From the NCBI RefSeq assembly GCF_000733945.1, contig NZ_JPOL01000003.1:248001-312000 (forward strand): a stretch of 64,000 bases of DNA. Reading direction: 5' to 3'. The position numbers and the translations under genes are program-made. Shown here piece after piece: positions 44,545 to 54,394 of the stretch. Source of the stretch: Flavimarina sp. Hel_I_48. GTDB taxonomy: Bacteria; Bacteroidota; Bacteroidia; Flavobacteriales; Flavobacteriaceae. The first letter of the stretch is position 1, and each line of letters begins with the position of its first letter. The notes under the pieces were generated by a model. It saw only the letters and a program-made list of their open reading frames with translations, did no database searches and was not told the DNA's origin.

Positions 44545-45387
44545 ATGAACCGCTCCCATAAATATATTTTACAGCAGCAATATGAAGGATTTCTGAATAC
44601 GGAGGTTTTGTTTAAAAATACATTTGACGGAGTTGATTTTTTTGAGCTGAACAAAGCCAAAATAATGTCCGGGCAACTTCCGGAAGATTTTGAGATGCCC
44701 CAGAATATACGCTTGGGACAACGTATGGAATATTTTATGGAAGTAGCGCTCAAGCGTTCCTCTTATGAAATTTTGGCCAAAAACCTTCAGATTATACATG
44801 AGAAAACCACAATAGGGGAACTGGATTTTATTGTAAAAAATCCGGTTGATACGACCCTGTTCCATCTGGAAATGGTCTATAAATTCTACCTTTTTGATCC
44901 TGCGGTTGAAGGGGATTGGACAGCGCAGTGGATAGGCGGTAACAGGCGGGACAGTCTAAATTTAAAACTTCAGAAGCTAAAAAATAAACAACTACCGCTG
45001 CTATTTGCTCCAGAAACTGCCCAATATTTAGCCCAATTGGAGCTAAAAAGTACCGAAATTAACCAGAAAATATGCTTTTTAGGCCAATTATTCCTTCCCT
45101 ACGGTCAAAAATTACCTATTGATCAGAATATAAATTCTGCTGCAATAAAAGGGTTTTGGCTCAATATAACGCAGTTGGAATCAATAAGCGTAACTGTGAA
45201 TAGCTTGCTAATACCTCCTAAAAATGACTGGGTGACCGTACCTGCTATAGACGATTTGAACTGGAAAAGTTATAAGGAGCAAATTCCGTTATTCGAATCT
45301 TTTACGGAAAAAAAACAAAGTTCGCTGTTTTGGATTATAGATCAGGACGGAAAACTACACCGTTTTTTCTTTGTGTGGTGGAGCTAA
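44545..45387 (+). CDS. DUF1853 family protein
   Basis: A 280-residue protein that I assign to DUF1853. The core reads RMEYFMEVALK (Glu63), GELDFIV (Glu92, Asp94) and HLEMVYKFYL (Glu109, Lys113). This Glu...Asp...Glu...Lys arrangement in beta-alpha-beta context resembles a PD-(D/E)XK nuclease-like core. No activity has been shown for the family to my knowledge. It starts 20 bases after cysM, implying one transcript, but a link to cysteine synthesis is not evident. Confidence 0.75.
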   Translation: MNRSHKYILQQQYEGFLNTEVLFKNTFDGVDFFELNKAKIMSGQLPEDFEMPQNIRLGQRMEYFMEVALKRSSYEILAKNLQIIHEKTTIGELDFIVKNPVDTTLFHLEMVYKFYLFDPAVEGDWTAQWIGGNRRDSLNLKLQKLKNKQLPLLFAPETAQYLAQLELKSTEINQKICFLGQLFLPYGQKLPIDQNINSAAIKGFWLNITQLESISVTVNSLLIPPKNDWVTVPAIDDLNWKSYKEQIPLFESFTEKKQSSLFWIIDQDGKLHRFFFVWWS

Positions 45388-45566
45388 GAAGAAAACAACT
45401 TTTACGTTGATTTACGCTAAATAGTAATTTTTTTGTTTTAAGACATATTAAAGCGTATCTAATGTGTCATTCATAAATATTTCATATTTAGGCAATTTAA
45501 TTGTTTTGGCACATTGTTAATATAGTACCGTCCAGATGTTTTTTACCTTTATTAAAAATTGAAACT

Positions 45567-46076
45567 ATGATAAAACCAACAGAAAAAGTACCAAATCTTG
45601 AACTGGATCTCATCAATGATACCAAGTGGGATCTAAGCAAACAAAACGCAGAACAATTTACACTGGTAGTATTTTACCGTGGCCTGCACTGCCCCGTTTG
45701 TAAAAAATACCTTGAAGATTTAAAAACTAAGTTAGAGGATTTTGAAGAGCGTGGTGTAAATGTTATCGCTGTAAGTATGGATACGGAAGAACGTGCCAAG
45801 AAAACAGGAGATAAATGGGCAATTGAATCCCTTCCCATAGGATATGATCTTACGGAAGATGCAGCCAGGGAATGGGGTCTTTACATTTCTAACGCCATTA
45901 AGGATACAGAACCGGATGTCTTTTCAGAACCTGGATTGTTTTTGATAAAACCCGACGGAACGTTGTACTGTTCTGCCGTACAGAGTATGCCCTTTGCACG
46001 TCCTGATTTTAAGGCTTTATTAAAGGCAATAGATTTTATACAGGAAGAAGACTACCCTGCACGCGGTAAAGCTTAA
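45567..46076 (+). CDS. Peroxiredoxin-like (AhpC/TSA) protein
   Basis: A 169-residue thioredoxin-fold protein with a redox centre YRGLHCPVC (Cys42, Cys45), followed by the usual NVIAVSMDT and GLFLIKPDGT segments. The peroxidatic-type cysteine pair is spaced CxxC, as in the peroxiredoxin-like PRX-like2 branch, so it may act as a thiol peroxidase or disulfide reductase. The ATG at 45567 is used because the frame upstream to an earlier ATG has no family character. A TACCTTTA box lies 15 bases upstream. Confidence 0.85.
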   Translation: MIKPTEKVPNLELDLINDTKWDLSKQNAEQFTLVVFYRGLHCPVCKKYLEDLKTKLEDFEERGVNVIAVSMDTEERAKKTGDKWAIESLPIGYDLTEDAAREWGLYISNAIKDTEPDVFSEPGLFLIKPDGTLYCSAVQSMPFARPDFKALLKAIDFIQEEDYPARGKA

Positions 46077-46105
46077 TTTGTAAATTCCTCAAAATGAATA
46101 AGCAT

Positions 46106-46138
46106 AAAAAAAGCCTGATCAATTGATCAGGCTTTTTG
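46106..46138. terminator. Bidirectional terminator between peroxiredoxin and TPR genes
   Basis: A 30-base perfect palindrome, AAAAAGCCTGATCAA and its reverse complement (46108-46137), between converging genes. Confidence 0.85.
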
Positions 46139-46160
46139 TGTTTATATTATGGGCGAAATA

Positions 46161-47435
46161 TTATTTTCCGCTTGCTCCTTCTAAACTATCCAGCTTTTCT
46201 TTGAAAGTGGCCGCTTTTTCAGTATTACCCAATTGACTGTGGATATTGAAAAGTGTACGTGTAACTTCTAAGTTATCAGGATCACTCTCTGCTGCTTTTT
46301 CTAAATAGGGTATTGCATCTTTATAAACATCCATACGTTCCTTTTTAAAGGCTTCGTATTTTTTATTGTCTGCTGCAGATGTTCCCAGGCTGTTCATTTG
46401 ATCAACGAGTTCTTTATCTTTAGCTAAAAGTGCAACAGCGGTATTCAGGTTGGCAATTGCATTAGATGGATCTATTTCTAAAGCTTTCTTGTAATATTCC
46501 ATTGCTTTTTCAGGATTCCCAGCATTGTTTGCGCTGATTCCCAGATTTACCAAAAGATCAGGATTATTAGGATCTTTAGCGATGATTTTGTCCATTGCTG
46601 CCTCGTATTCAGCAGTCATATCCAGCTTGCGGTAAAGTTCAGCCTCATTTTTCATCAAATCCACATTATCAGGATTTTGCTCGCGGGCATCAGCCATAGC
46701 GTCAAGCGCTTTCTGGTCTTCACCTTTTTGCATGTAGATCAATGCAATTTTTTCTGTAATCTCTGGACTTTTTGCAGGAGTGGTTTCCATTTTGGGATCT
46801 TCATGTGATCCTGCTTTTACCATAAGGTCACGCTGAGCTTCTGAACCAAAGTTTTCTACTTCACCGCTCTCTTTGTTAAGGGCAGTATATTTAGTTTCAA
46901 CACCTTCGTATCCTAAATCTTTAAGTTGATTGTAATATTCTAAAGCCGTGTCAAAATCCTGACCGTTTACTGCATTAGAAGCTGCGTAATACAGATAAAT
47001 GGTATCTTTAGGGCTAAGGTTATAAAGTTTGTTCAACTTTGAAGCAGCAGCATCATAGCGCTCTGCATTCTGATCTTCAACAGCACTGTTAATGGTTTTG
47101 TTCATAGCTTGTTGCTTTAATTCTGCAACCTCGTCGCCATAATCATCACCATCATTCGTTTTTGAAGCCATGTCCAACGCTTCTAAAGCAGTATCAAGAC
47201 CAGAAAAATCATCTTCTTTACCTAAATAAGCCTTCGCTTTATAGTAATAGAACTCTTCTTTATCGTCCTCATCCATTTCTCCCATCATACCTTCCAGTGT
47301 ACTGATGTCAGTCTTCGCTTGCGCATACTCCTCATCTTCTACGGAGCTCTTTAAATTTCTAAGTTCCTTGCGCTGTGCAGAAACTATGGCCGTTATTGAA
47401 AGGGCGGCGCCCACTATAAATAATTTGGTTTTCAT
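46161..47435 (-). CDS. Exported tetratricopeptide-repeat protein
   Basis: A 424-residue protein with a signal peptide (MKTKLFIVGAALSITAIVSAQ). The body is helical with several TPR units; the best preserved are near residues 295-330 (LLVNLGISANNAGNPEKAM, AMEYYKKALEIDPSNA). The middle is acidic (MMGEMDEDDKEE). It lies 27 bases downstream of gyrA on the same strand, so the two are probably co-transcribed, a pairing found in related genomes to my knowledge. A periplasmic scaffold role is inferred. Confidence 0.87.
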   Translation of the reverse strand: MKTKLFIVGAALSITAIVSAQRKELRNLKSSVEDEEYAQAKTDISTLEGMMGEMDEDDKEEFYYYKAKAYLGKEDDFSGLDTALEALDMASKTNDGDDYGDEVAELKQQAMNKTINSAVEDQNAERYDAAASKLNKLYNLSPKDTIYLYYAASNAVNGQDFDTALEYYNQLKDLGYEGVETKYTALNKESGEVENFGSEAQRDLMVKAGSHEDPKMETTPAKSPEITEKIALIYMQKGEDQKALDAMADAREQNPDNVDLMKNEAELYRKLDMTAEYEAAMDKIIAKDPNNPDLLVNLGISANNAGNPEKAMEYYKKALEIDPSNAIANLNTAVALLAKDKELVDQMNSLGTSAADNKKYEAFKKERMDVYKDAIPYLEKAAESDPDNLEVTRTLFNIHSQLGNTEKAATFKEKLDSLEGASGK

Positions 47436-47462
47436 TTTAATTACTATTTAAATTTAACTTGG

Positions 47463-50000
47463 TTATTCCTCTTCGTCAGAGGTGTTATCGTTGGTTTTTT
47501 TATCTTCTATAGGTTTCTTGGGTACTTCTTCCGTGGTGTCTTCCAGATCATCAATAGCATCGTCGTCATGTTTAACTTTGGTGACTGCTGCAATTGAATC
47601 ATTGTTTTTTAGATTGATCAATTTCACACCCTGTGTAGCCCTTCCCATTACCCTAAGATCTGCAACTGCCATACGTATGGCAATCCCAGATTTGTTGATA
47701 ATCATCAGATCATCGCTATCGGTAACGTTGTTAATGGCTACAAGACCACCGGTCTTTTTAGTAACGGAGATTGTTTTAACACCTTTACCACCACGGTTTG
47801 TAATTCTGTAATCTTCCACAAGGCTACGTTTACCATAACCATTTTCCGAAACGACAAGAATATTGGACTCTGAATCATTCACAGCAACCATTCCTATAAC
47901 TTCATCCATATCATCTGCAAGTTTTATGCCACGAACACCAGAAGCTCCACGCCCCATTGGTCTGGTTTTACTTTCTTCAAAGCGAATCGCCTTACCGGAT
48001 TTAACGGCAAGCATGACCTCGCTCTCCCCATTTGTAAGCTTGGCAGCTAGAAGTTCATCACCATCCTTAATGGTAATGGCGTTAATACCGTTACTTCTTG
48101 GCCTGCTGTATTGCTCGAGTGAAGTTTTCTTGACCTGACCTTTTTTAGTAGCCATAATCACAAAATGACTGTTGATATATTCCTCATCTTTGAGGTCATT
48201 TGTACAGATGAATGCCATTATCTTATCCTCTGGCTCAATGCTTATAAGATTTTGGATCGCTCTTCCTTTAGAAGTCTTACTTCCTTCCGGTATTTCAAAA
48301 ACGCGCATCCAAAAACATTTACCATTTTGGGTAAAGAAAATAAGGTATTGGTGATTCGTTCCTATGAACAGGTGTTCCAGAAAATCTTCATTACGGGTAG
48401 TAGATCCTTTTTGACCTACACCTCCCCTATTCTGGGTTTTGTATTCATCCAGTGAAGTACGTTTGATGTAACCGGCATGAGATATAGTTATAACAACTTT
48501 CTCATCAGGGATCAAATCAGTGATATCCATATCACCACCAGCATATTCTATATTCGTCCTGCGCTCATCGCCATACTTTTCCCTAATTTCTATAAGTTCG
48601 TCATGGATGATCTGCATCCTACGTTCCTTTTTAGCGAGAATATCTTTCAGATCTTCAATTGTAGCGAGTAAATCATCATATTCCGCCCTTAATTTATCCT
48701 GCTCCAGACCGGTAAGTTGGCGTAATCGCATTTCAACGATAGCTTTCGCCTGGATTTCGGTAAGTTTAAAACGCTCCATGAGTTTCTCACGGGCTTCATC
48801 TGCGTTAGAACTTGCACGAATCAAAGCGATCACCTCGTCAATATTATCTGATGCGATAATAAGTCCTTCAAGGATGTGTGCGCGGTCTTCCGCTTTCTTC
48901 AGTTCATATTCCGTTCGTCGCACCACAACCTCATGACGATGCTCCACAAAATAATGAATCATGTCTTTAAGGTTCAGCATCTGTGGCCTACCATTGACCA
49001 GTGCAATATTGTTTACACTGAATGATGATTGGAGGGCGGTATATTTGTAAAGCGTATTGAGTACGATATTAGGGATCGCGTCACGTTTTAAAATATAAAC
49101 GATACGCATACCGTTACGGTCAGATTCATCCCGAATGGCCGAAATGCCTTCAATCTTTTTATCATTGACAAGATCAGCGGTTTTCTTGATCATATCGGCC
49201 TTATTTACCTGATATGGAATTTCGCTGACCACGATACATTCTTTACCTTTTATTTCTTCAATCCGTGCCTTGGCCCGCAAAACAACACGTCCACGACCTG
49301 TTTTAAAAGCTTCCCGAACGCCTTCGTAGCCATAAATGGTTCCACCGGTAGGAAAATCAGGTGCACTCACATGTTCTATGAGTTCATCGATTTCTATATC
49401 GTTGTTATCTATATACGCTATAATACCGTTAACGACCTCGGTAAGGTTGTGTGGGGGCATATTGGTAGCCATTCCCACTGCGATACCAGATGCACCATTA
49501 ACGAGCAATCCCGGGATACGTGTGGGAAGGACTTTCGGCTCTTTTAAGGTATCATCAAAATTCAATTGATGGTCTACCGTATCCTTATCGATATCCGCAA
49601 GCATTTCTTCGGAAATCTTCCGCATACGGGCCTCCGTATAACGCATTGCTGCCGGACTATCACCATCTACGGAACCAAAGTTTCCCTGGCCATCCACGAG
49701 CATATAGCGCAGGCTCCATTCCTGGGCCATACGTACCATCGCATCATAAACCGAAGTATCACCGTGCGGGTGGTACTTTCCTAACACCTCTCCCACGATT
49801 CTTGCAGATTTTTTATGGGAGCTGTTGGCGCGAACACCTAATTCATGCATACCAAATAAAACACGCCTGTGCACCGGCTTTAAACCGTCCCTCACATCTG
49901 GCAGGGCGCGTGACACAATGACTGACATTGAATAATCAATGTAAGCCGACTTCATCTCATCTTCAATATTTATGGAAATTAGCTTTTCACCTTCTGCCAT
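47463..50000 (-). CDS. gyrA: DNA gyrase subunit A
   Basis: DNA cleavage/rejoining subunit of the type II topoisomerase that introduces negative supercoils. The 845-residue protein has the winged-helix domain with the catalytic Tyr in [10 protein letters not shown], the quinolone-resistance region [17 protein letters not shown], a coiled coil, and a C-terminal beta-pinwheel with the GyrA-box-like QNRGGVG. The C-terminal tail is acidic (TDNDTSDEEE-like). It is divergent from clpC across 240 bases. Confidence 0.97.
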   Translation of the reverse strand: MAEGEKLISINIEDEMKSAYIDYSMSVIVSRALPDVRDGLKPVHRRVLFGMHELGVRANSSHKKSARIVGEVLGKYHPHGDTSVYDAMVRMAQEWSLRYMLVDGQGNFGSVDGDSPAAMRYTEARMRKISEEMLADIDKDTVDHQLNFDDTLKEPKVLPTRIPGLLVNGASGIAVGMATNMPPHNLTEVVNGIIAYIDNNDIEIDELIEHVSAPDFPTGGTIYGYEGVREAFKTGRGRVVLRAKARIEEIKGKECIVVSEIPYQVNKADMIKKTADLVNDKKIEGISAIRDESDRNGMRIVYILKRDAIPNIVLNTLYKYTALQSSFSVNNIALVNGRPQMLNLKDMIHYFVEHRHEVVVRRTEYELKKAEDRAHILEGLIIASDNIDEVIALIRASSNADEAREKLMERFKLTEIQAKAIVEMRLRQLTGLEQDKLRAEYDDLLATIEDLKDILAKKERRMQIIHDELIEIREKYGDERRTNIEYAGGDMDITDLIPDEKVVITISHAGYIKRTSLDEYKTQNRGGVGQKGSTTRNEDFLEHLFIGTNHQYLIFFTQNGKCFWMRVFEIPEGSKTSKGRAIQNLISIEPEDKIMAFICTNDLKDEEYINSHFVIMATKKGQVKKTSLEQYSRPRSNGINAITIKDGDELLAAKLTNGESEVMLAVKSGKAIRFEESKTRPMGRGASGVRGIKLADDMDEVIGMVAVNDSESNILVVSENGYGKRSLVEDYRITNRGGKGVKTISVTKKTGGLVAINNVTDSDDLMIINKSGIAIRMAVADLRVMGRATQGVKLINLKNNDSIAAVTKVKHDDDAIDDLEDTTEEVPKKPIEDKKTNDNTSDEEE

Positions 50001-50240
50001 TTGTAAATATCTTAGTTATTGAATTAATAAACACTAACGTGCAAGATACACAATTTGTCAGTGTTTCGTAGCAAATACAAGGCTTTTAAGCGTTTTTTTA
50101 TTAACAAAGATTAACAGTGGATATTAATAAGTATCCTTAACTTCTCTTGTGATAATCAAAGATATTTCGTCATTTTACTCAAAGCACAGATGAACGGAAT
50201 GATTTTTGACTATTTTTATAGTAAATTGAGATAAGATTTT

Positions 50241-52787
50241 ATGGATGATAATTTTTCCCCAAGAGTAAAAGATGTAATCGCTTACAGTAAGGAAGAGGCG
50301 TTGCGTCTAGGGCACGAATATATAGGTACTGAACATTTATTGCTCGGTTTGCTACGGGATGGTAGCGGCAAGGCAATTGAGATTTTGCATAAATTAAGCA
50401 TTGATCTGAGTCATTTGAGGCGCAAGGTCGAAATCCTTAGTCCTGCATCACCTAATTATTCCGTAGGTAACAACGATAAACGTAACCTGCATCTTACCAG
50501 ACAGGCAGAGCGGGCCTTAAAGACCACTTTTTTAGAAGCCAAACTTTTTCAAAGCACTTCTATAAATACTGCGCACTTGCTTTTGTGTGTTTTGCGTAAT
50601 GAAAATGATCCCACGACCAAGCTGCTCAACAAGCTTAAAGTGGATTATGATAATGTAAAAGATCAATTCAAGCTTATGATGACTAACGATGATGATTATA
50701 TAGAAACAATCAAAGCGGAATCTTTTAGTGAAGATGATGCTGATTCTTCTGCAAAAGAAAACCCCTTCAACACTACAGGCAACAACAAAACCAATAAAAA
50801 ATCAAAAACCCCGGTTCTTGATAATTTTGGAAGGGATTTAACAGCAATGGCGGAAGAAGATAAACTCGATCCCGTTGTGGGCCGTGCAAAAGAAATTGAG
50901 CGCGTTTCGCAAATTTTGAGCAGAAGGAAAAAGAACAACCCCCTACTTATAGGTGAACCAGGTGTAGGTAAATCTGCCATCGCGGAAGGACTGGCTTTGC
51001 GTATAGTAAAGCGTAAGGTTTCCCGTATCCTTTTTAACAAGCGCGTAGTAACACTGGATCTTGCAAGCCTGGTTGCCGGTACAAAATATCGTGGGCAGTT
51101 TGAAGAGCGAATGAAAGCTGTTATGAACGAACTTGAGAAAAATAGTGATATCATTCTTTTTATTGATGAGATACACACTATTGTGGGTGCTGGTGGAGCA
51201 ACTGGTTCATTAGATGCAAGCAATATGTTCAAACCTGCATTGGCTCGTGGTGAGATTCAATGTATAGGTGCCACTACCCTTGATGAGTACCGTCAATATA
51301 TTGAAAAAGATGGTGCACTGGAGAGACGTTTTCAAAAGGTAATTGTTGAACCAACAACTATAGCAGAAACAATAGAAATTCTTGAGAACATTAAGGATAA
51401 ATATGAGGATCACCATAACGTACAATATACTAAAGAAGCTATTGAAGCCTGTGTAACGCTTACAAGCCGTTATATGACAGATCGTTTCTTACCAGATAAA
51501 GCTATTGATGCTTTAGATGAAGCAGGTTCTAGGGTGCACATTACGAATATTGATGTTCCTAAAAAGATCATTGATCTTGAACGTCGTCTTGAAGAGGTTC
51601 GCGAGAAGAAAAATTCTGTTGTTAAAAAGCAGAAATATGAGGAGGCTGCCAAGCTTAGGGATGATGAAAAAAATATAGAAAAAGAACTTGCGGTTGCTCA
51701 GGAGCGCTGGGAAGAGGATTCTAAACAACATAAAGAAACCGTTAGCGAAGACAATGTGGCAGATGTCGTTTCCATGATGTCTGGTATACCAGTGAACAGA
51801 ATAGCAAAAACCGAAAGTAACAAACTTGCTGAACTTCCCGCTTCTATCAGGAATAAAGTGATAGGTCAGGACGAAGCCGTTGCTAAAGTTGCAAAAGCTA
51901 TTCAGAGAAACCGCGCCGGACTAAAAGATCCACAAAAACCGATTGGATCCTTTATTTTCCTAGGGCAAACCGGTGTTGGTAAAACCCAACTCGCAAAAGT
52001 CTTGGCTACTGAACTTTTCGACAATCAGGATACACTCATACGCATTGACATGAGTGAGTATATGGAGAAATTTGCGGTATCCAGACTCGTGGGAGCGCCT
52101 CCGGGATACGTAGGTTATGAAGAAGGTGGTCAATTGACGGAAAAAGTACGTCGTAAGCCTTATGCGGTCCTTTTACTTGATGAAATCGAAAAAGCACACC
52201 CAGATGTTTTCAACATGTTGCTTCAAGTACTGGATGATGGTTACCTTACAGATTCCTTGGGTAGAAAAATAGATTTCCGGAATACCGTTATTATTATGAC
52301 TTCTAATATAGGTGCCCGTAAATTAAAGGATTTTGGTCAGGGTGTAGGTTTTGGAACTTCTGCAAGAAAAAATCAGGAGGAGGAAAATACACGTAGTGTA
52401 ATTCAAAGTGCGCTCAAGAAAACTTTTGCTCCAGAATTCCTAAACCGTGTTGATGACGTGGTAATCTTTAACGCGCTTGATAGAGCTGAGATTCACAAAA
52501 TCATCGATATTGAACTGGCTAAATTGTATTCAAGAATCAAAGATCTTGGATATGCCCTGAAATTAACGGATAAGGCCAAGGATTTCATAAGTGATAAAGG
52601 ATTTGATAAGGAGTATGGGGCACGTCCACTTAAGCGTGCAATTCAGAAATATATTGAAGATGCCCTTGCAGAAGAAATCATTACTTCAAAACTTGAAGAA
52701 GGTGATAAGATCACAATGGATATTGAGGAAGGTAAAGAAGAGCTCAGTATTTCAATAGAAAAGCCTGAAAATAGTACTCAGTCTTAA
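50241..52787 (+). CDS. clpC: ATP-dependent Clp protease ATP-binding subunit ClpC
   Basis: Hexameric AAA+ unfoldase that feeds substrates to ClpP. The 848-residue protein has two N-terminal Clp repeats (about 1-150), a low-complexity linker, AAA-1 with GEPGVGKS, a short ClpC-type middle domain carrying a UVR-like motif (KKQKYEEAAKLRDDEK), AAA-2 with GQTGVGKT, and the C-terminal D2-small domain. The middle domain separates it from ClpA and ClpB. It is monocistronic with a strong terminator. No ClpP gene is adjacent. Confidence 0.96.
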   Translation: MDDNFSPRVKDVIAYSKEEALRLGHEYIGTEHLLLGLLRDGSGKAIEILHKLSIDLSHLRRKVEILSPASPNYSVGNNDKRNLHLTRQAERALKTTFLEAKLFQSTSINTAHLLLCVLRNENDPTTKLLNKLKVDYDNVKDQFKLMMTNDDDYIETIKAESFSEDDADSSAKENPFNTTGNNKTNKKSKTPVLDNFGRDLTAMAEEDKLDPVVGRAKEIERVSQILSRRKKNNPLLIGEPGVGKSAIAEGLALRIVKRKVSRILFNKRVVTLDLASLVAGTKYRGQFEERMKAVMNELEKNSDIILFIDEIHTIVGAGGATGSLDASNMFKPALARGEIQCIGATTLDEYRQYIEKDGALERRFQKVIVEPTTIAETIEILENIKDKYEDHHNVQYTKEAIEACVTLTSRYMTDRFLPDKAIDALDEAGSRVHITNIDVPKKIIDLERRLEEVREKKNSVVKKQKYEEAAKLRDDEKNIEKELAVAQERWEEDSKQHKETVSEDNVADVVSMMSGIPVNRIAKTESNKLAELPASIRNKVIGQDEAVAKVAKAIQRNRAGLKDPQKPIGSFIFLGQTGVGKTQLAKVLATELFDNQDTLIRIDMSEYMEKFAVSRLVGAPPGYVGYEEGGQLTEKVRRKPYAVLLLDEIEKAHPDVFNMLLQVLDDGYLTDSLGRKIDFRNTVIIMTSNIGARKLKDFGQGVGFGTSARKNQEEENTRSVIQSALKKTFAPEFLNRVDDVVIFNALDRAEIHKIIDIELAKLYSRIKDLGYALKLTDKAKDFISDKGFDKEYGARPLKRAIQKYIEDALAEEIITSKLEEGDKITMDIEEGKEELSISIEKPENSTQS

Positions 52788-52811
52788 TTTGAATAAAAAT
52801 TTCTTGTTATT

Positions 52812-52841
52812 AAAAAGCCATCCCTTGGGATGGCTTTTTCT
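52812..52841 (+). terminator. Terminator of clpC
   Basis: AAAAAGCCATCCC / GGGATGGCTTTTT with a two-base loop. The remaining gap to 53072 shows no further gene. Confidence 0.85.
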
Positions 52842-53072
52842 ATTTGTATATATGGGATTATCATTTAAAACGGATTTCCGGAAAATATAGGCTGAACTAT
52901 TTTACTTAATATGTCACATTATTACCCATAATAATCTCTTGAATAAAGCTAAATAAGGTAAACATGCAATTCTAAAGCGGCACTTTGTTGATTTATACTA
53001 GGTCTCTGTTAAAGTAAAAATAAATAAATGCTAAGGGCAGCCCAATTTTCAATCTAAGACACATGCTAATAT

Positions 53073-53080
53073 TATTTTTG
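53073..53080 (+). promoter_or_regulatory. Putative -7 box for the 342-aa membrane protein gene
   Basis: Exact TAnnTTTG (TATTTTTG), 24 bases before the ATG. Confidence 0.4.
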
Positions 53081-53104
53081 AAAATAATTAACCAACATTA
53101 AATT

Positions 53105-54133
53105 ATGAAAAGACAAATTACAAATTTATCAAATTCCATCAATAAAGTTTCCCGGGTATCCTGGGCAGCTATATTTGCTGGTGCCGTTACTGCCGTTTCG
53201 GTTTCATTTATGCTTAATATCCTCGGTCTTGGTATTGGTCTTACTAGTATAGATCCTATGACAGACCAAAATACCTTAGATGGTCTGGGAACAGGAACCT
53301 TAATCTGGTGGGGCGTTTCTAACCTTGCCGCTTTGTTTGTAGGTGGTCTCGTTGCCGGTAGAATGTCAGGTTTTCCTTCTAATTCTGATGGTGGCTTGCA
53401 TGGTTTTCTATCATGGGCTCTTTACACTTTACTTTCAATTTATATATTAACTTCAACAATAGGTGGGGTTTTTAGTGGGGTTACCGGCGCTATTTCATCC
53501 GTATTCAGTAGTTCTGATGCTTCTTCTATCGCAGAGCAGATCACTAAGGCACAGGAAAAAGGTCAGTCTGAAACCACAGCATCATTTGACAAGATTAAAA
53601 AAGAAGCTTTCCAATTGATCAATAAAGCGGAAGATTATAATATCGTTTCTGAAGACGCTTCTCAGGAAGCGCGTCAAACAATGAAAGATGTAAAGGGCGA
53701 TTCTAAAGATTTACTCAAGAACCTTAATCTTGAAGACAATGTTGATGAATTTTTCAATGAGCTATCCTTTGATCTTGATGATAACGGAGATTTGAATATT
53801 TCTGTTGAAGGCGGAAAGGATATTGTAAACAAAGAAGAGATCAAAAATTACTTAACGGAAAATACAGAACTTTCTGATGAGGAAATCAATGGTGTCATTA
53901 CTAAATGGGATGAACGTATCAACACCGCAGTAGATAAAGCTGAAAAACTTTACGCGGAAGCAAAAGCAAAAGTGGCCAAGTATACTGAAAAGGCAACTGA
54001 TGTTGCTGGAACCATGAGCATAATTGCATTCTTTATATTCCTATTGGGTGCTGGTGCAGCGTTCTTTGGTGGAGCCACAGGCTCTCCTGAATATACAGTT
54101 GATGAAGAGCAATTGTGTGATGAGCGCATTTAA
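53105..54133 (+). CDS. Membrane protein with glycine-rich helices and internal coiled-coil region
   Basis: A 342-residue protein with no recognised enzymatic domain. The N-terminal module (about residues 15-130) has three membrane helices with many Gly/Ala (VSWAAIFAGAVTAVSVSF, NLAALFVGGLVAGRMSGF). Then come about 165 hydrophilic residues rich in Lys/Glu/Asp with heptad-like periodicity (AEQITKAQEKGQSE, EKLYAEAKAKVAKY). A final helix (about 300-325, IIAFFIFLLGAGAAFFGG) and an acidic tail end it. It is followed 36 bases later by a Pmp3-like gene, so both may respond to envelope or ionic stress (inference). The family is not named by me. Confidence 0.8.
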   Translation: MKRQITNLSNSINKVSRVSWAAIFAGAVTAVSVSFMLNILGLGIGLTSIDPMTDQNTLDGLGTGTLIWWGVSNLAALFVGGLVAGRMSGFPSNSDGGLHGFLSWALYTLLSIYILTSTIGGVFSGVTGAISSVFSSSDASSIAEQITKAQEKGQSETTASFDKIKKEAFQLINKAEDYNIVSEDASQEARQTMKDVKGDSKDLLKNLNLEDNVDEFFNELSFDLDDNGDLNISVEGGKDIVNKEEIKNYLTENTELSDEEINGVITKWDERINTAVDKAEKLYAEAKAKVAKYTEKATDVAGTMSIIAFFIFLLGAGAAFFGGATGSPEYTVDEEQLCDERI

Positions 54134-54169
54134 GCAGATTAAATTTACTAACCTTTAAATATCATTATT

Positions 54170-54322
54170 ATGTCAATACTAACAATTATTTTAAACATTC
54201 TATTTCCACCTATCGCTGTCTTTATGAAGCATGGACTGGGAAGTACTTTTCTTATCAATGTTCTACTTACACTCGTAGGTTGGATTCCAGGAGTTATACA
54301 TGCGTTTATTGTAAATGATTAA
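54170..54322 (+). CDS. YqaE/Pmp3 family membrane mini-protein
   Basis: A 50-residue protein, MSILTIILNILFPPIAVFMKHG..., with the Pmp3/UPF0057 hallmark PPIAVF and two hydrophobic helices joined by a short polar turn, ending GWIPGVIHAFIVND. Members are small hydrophobic proteins induced by salt, cold or starvation in plants, yeast and bacteria. It lies just behind the 342-residue membrane protein gene on the same strand and ahead of a bidirectional terminator. It is about the usual family length. Confidence 0.92.
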   Translation: MSILTIILNILFPPIAVFMKHGLGSTFLINVLLTLVGWIPGVIHAFIVND

Positions 54323-54341
54323 GTAAATACTTCTTAGGAAT

Positions 54342-54374
54342 AAAAAAAGCTGCCCCATCGGGCAGCTTTTTTTT
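54342..54374. terminator. Bidirectional terminator between pmp3-like gene and MoxR cluster
   Basis: AGCTGCCC / GGGCAGCT (54348-54355 with 54360-54367), with seven A before and eight T after. Confidence 0.85.
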
Positions 54375-54394
54375 ATTTATACTATCCAAATCCG

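Noticed and set aside
49745..49780. Thr at the position equivalent to Ser83 in the quinolone-resistance region of GyrA.
   Set aside because: Probably the normal residue for this lineage; resistance cannot be inferred.
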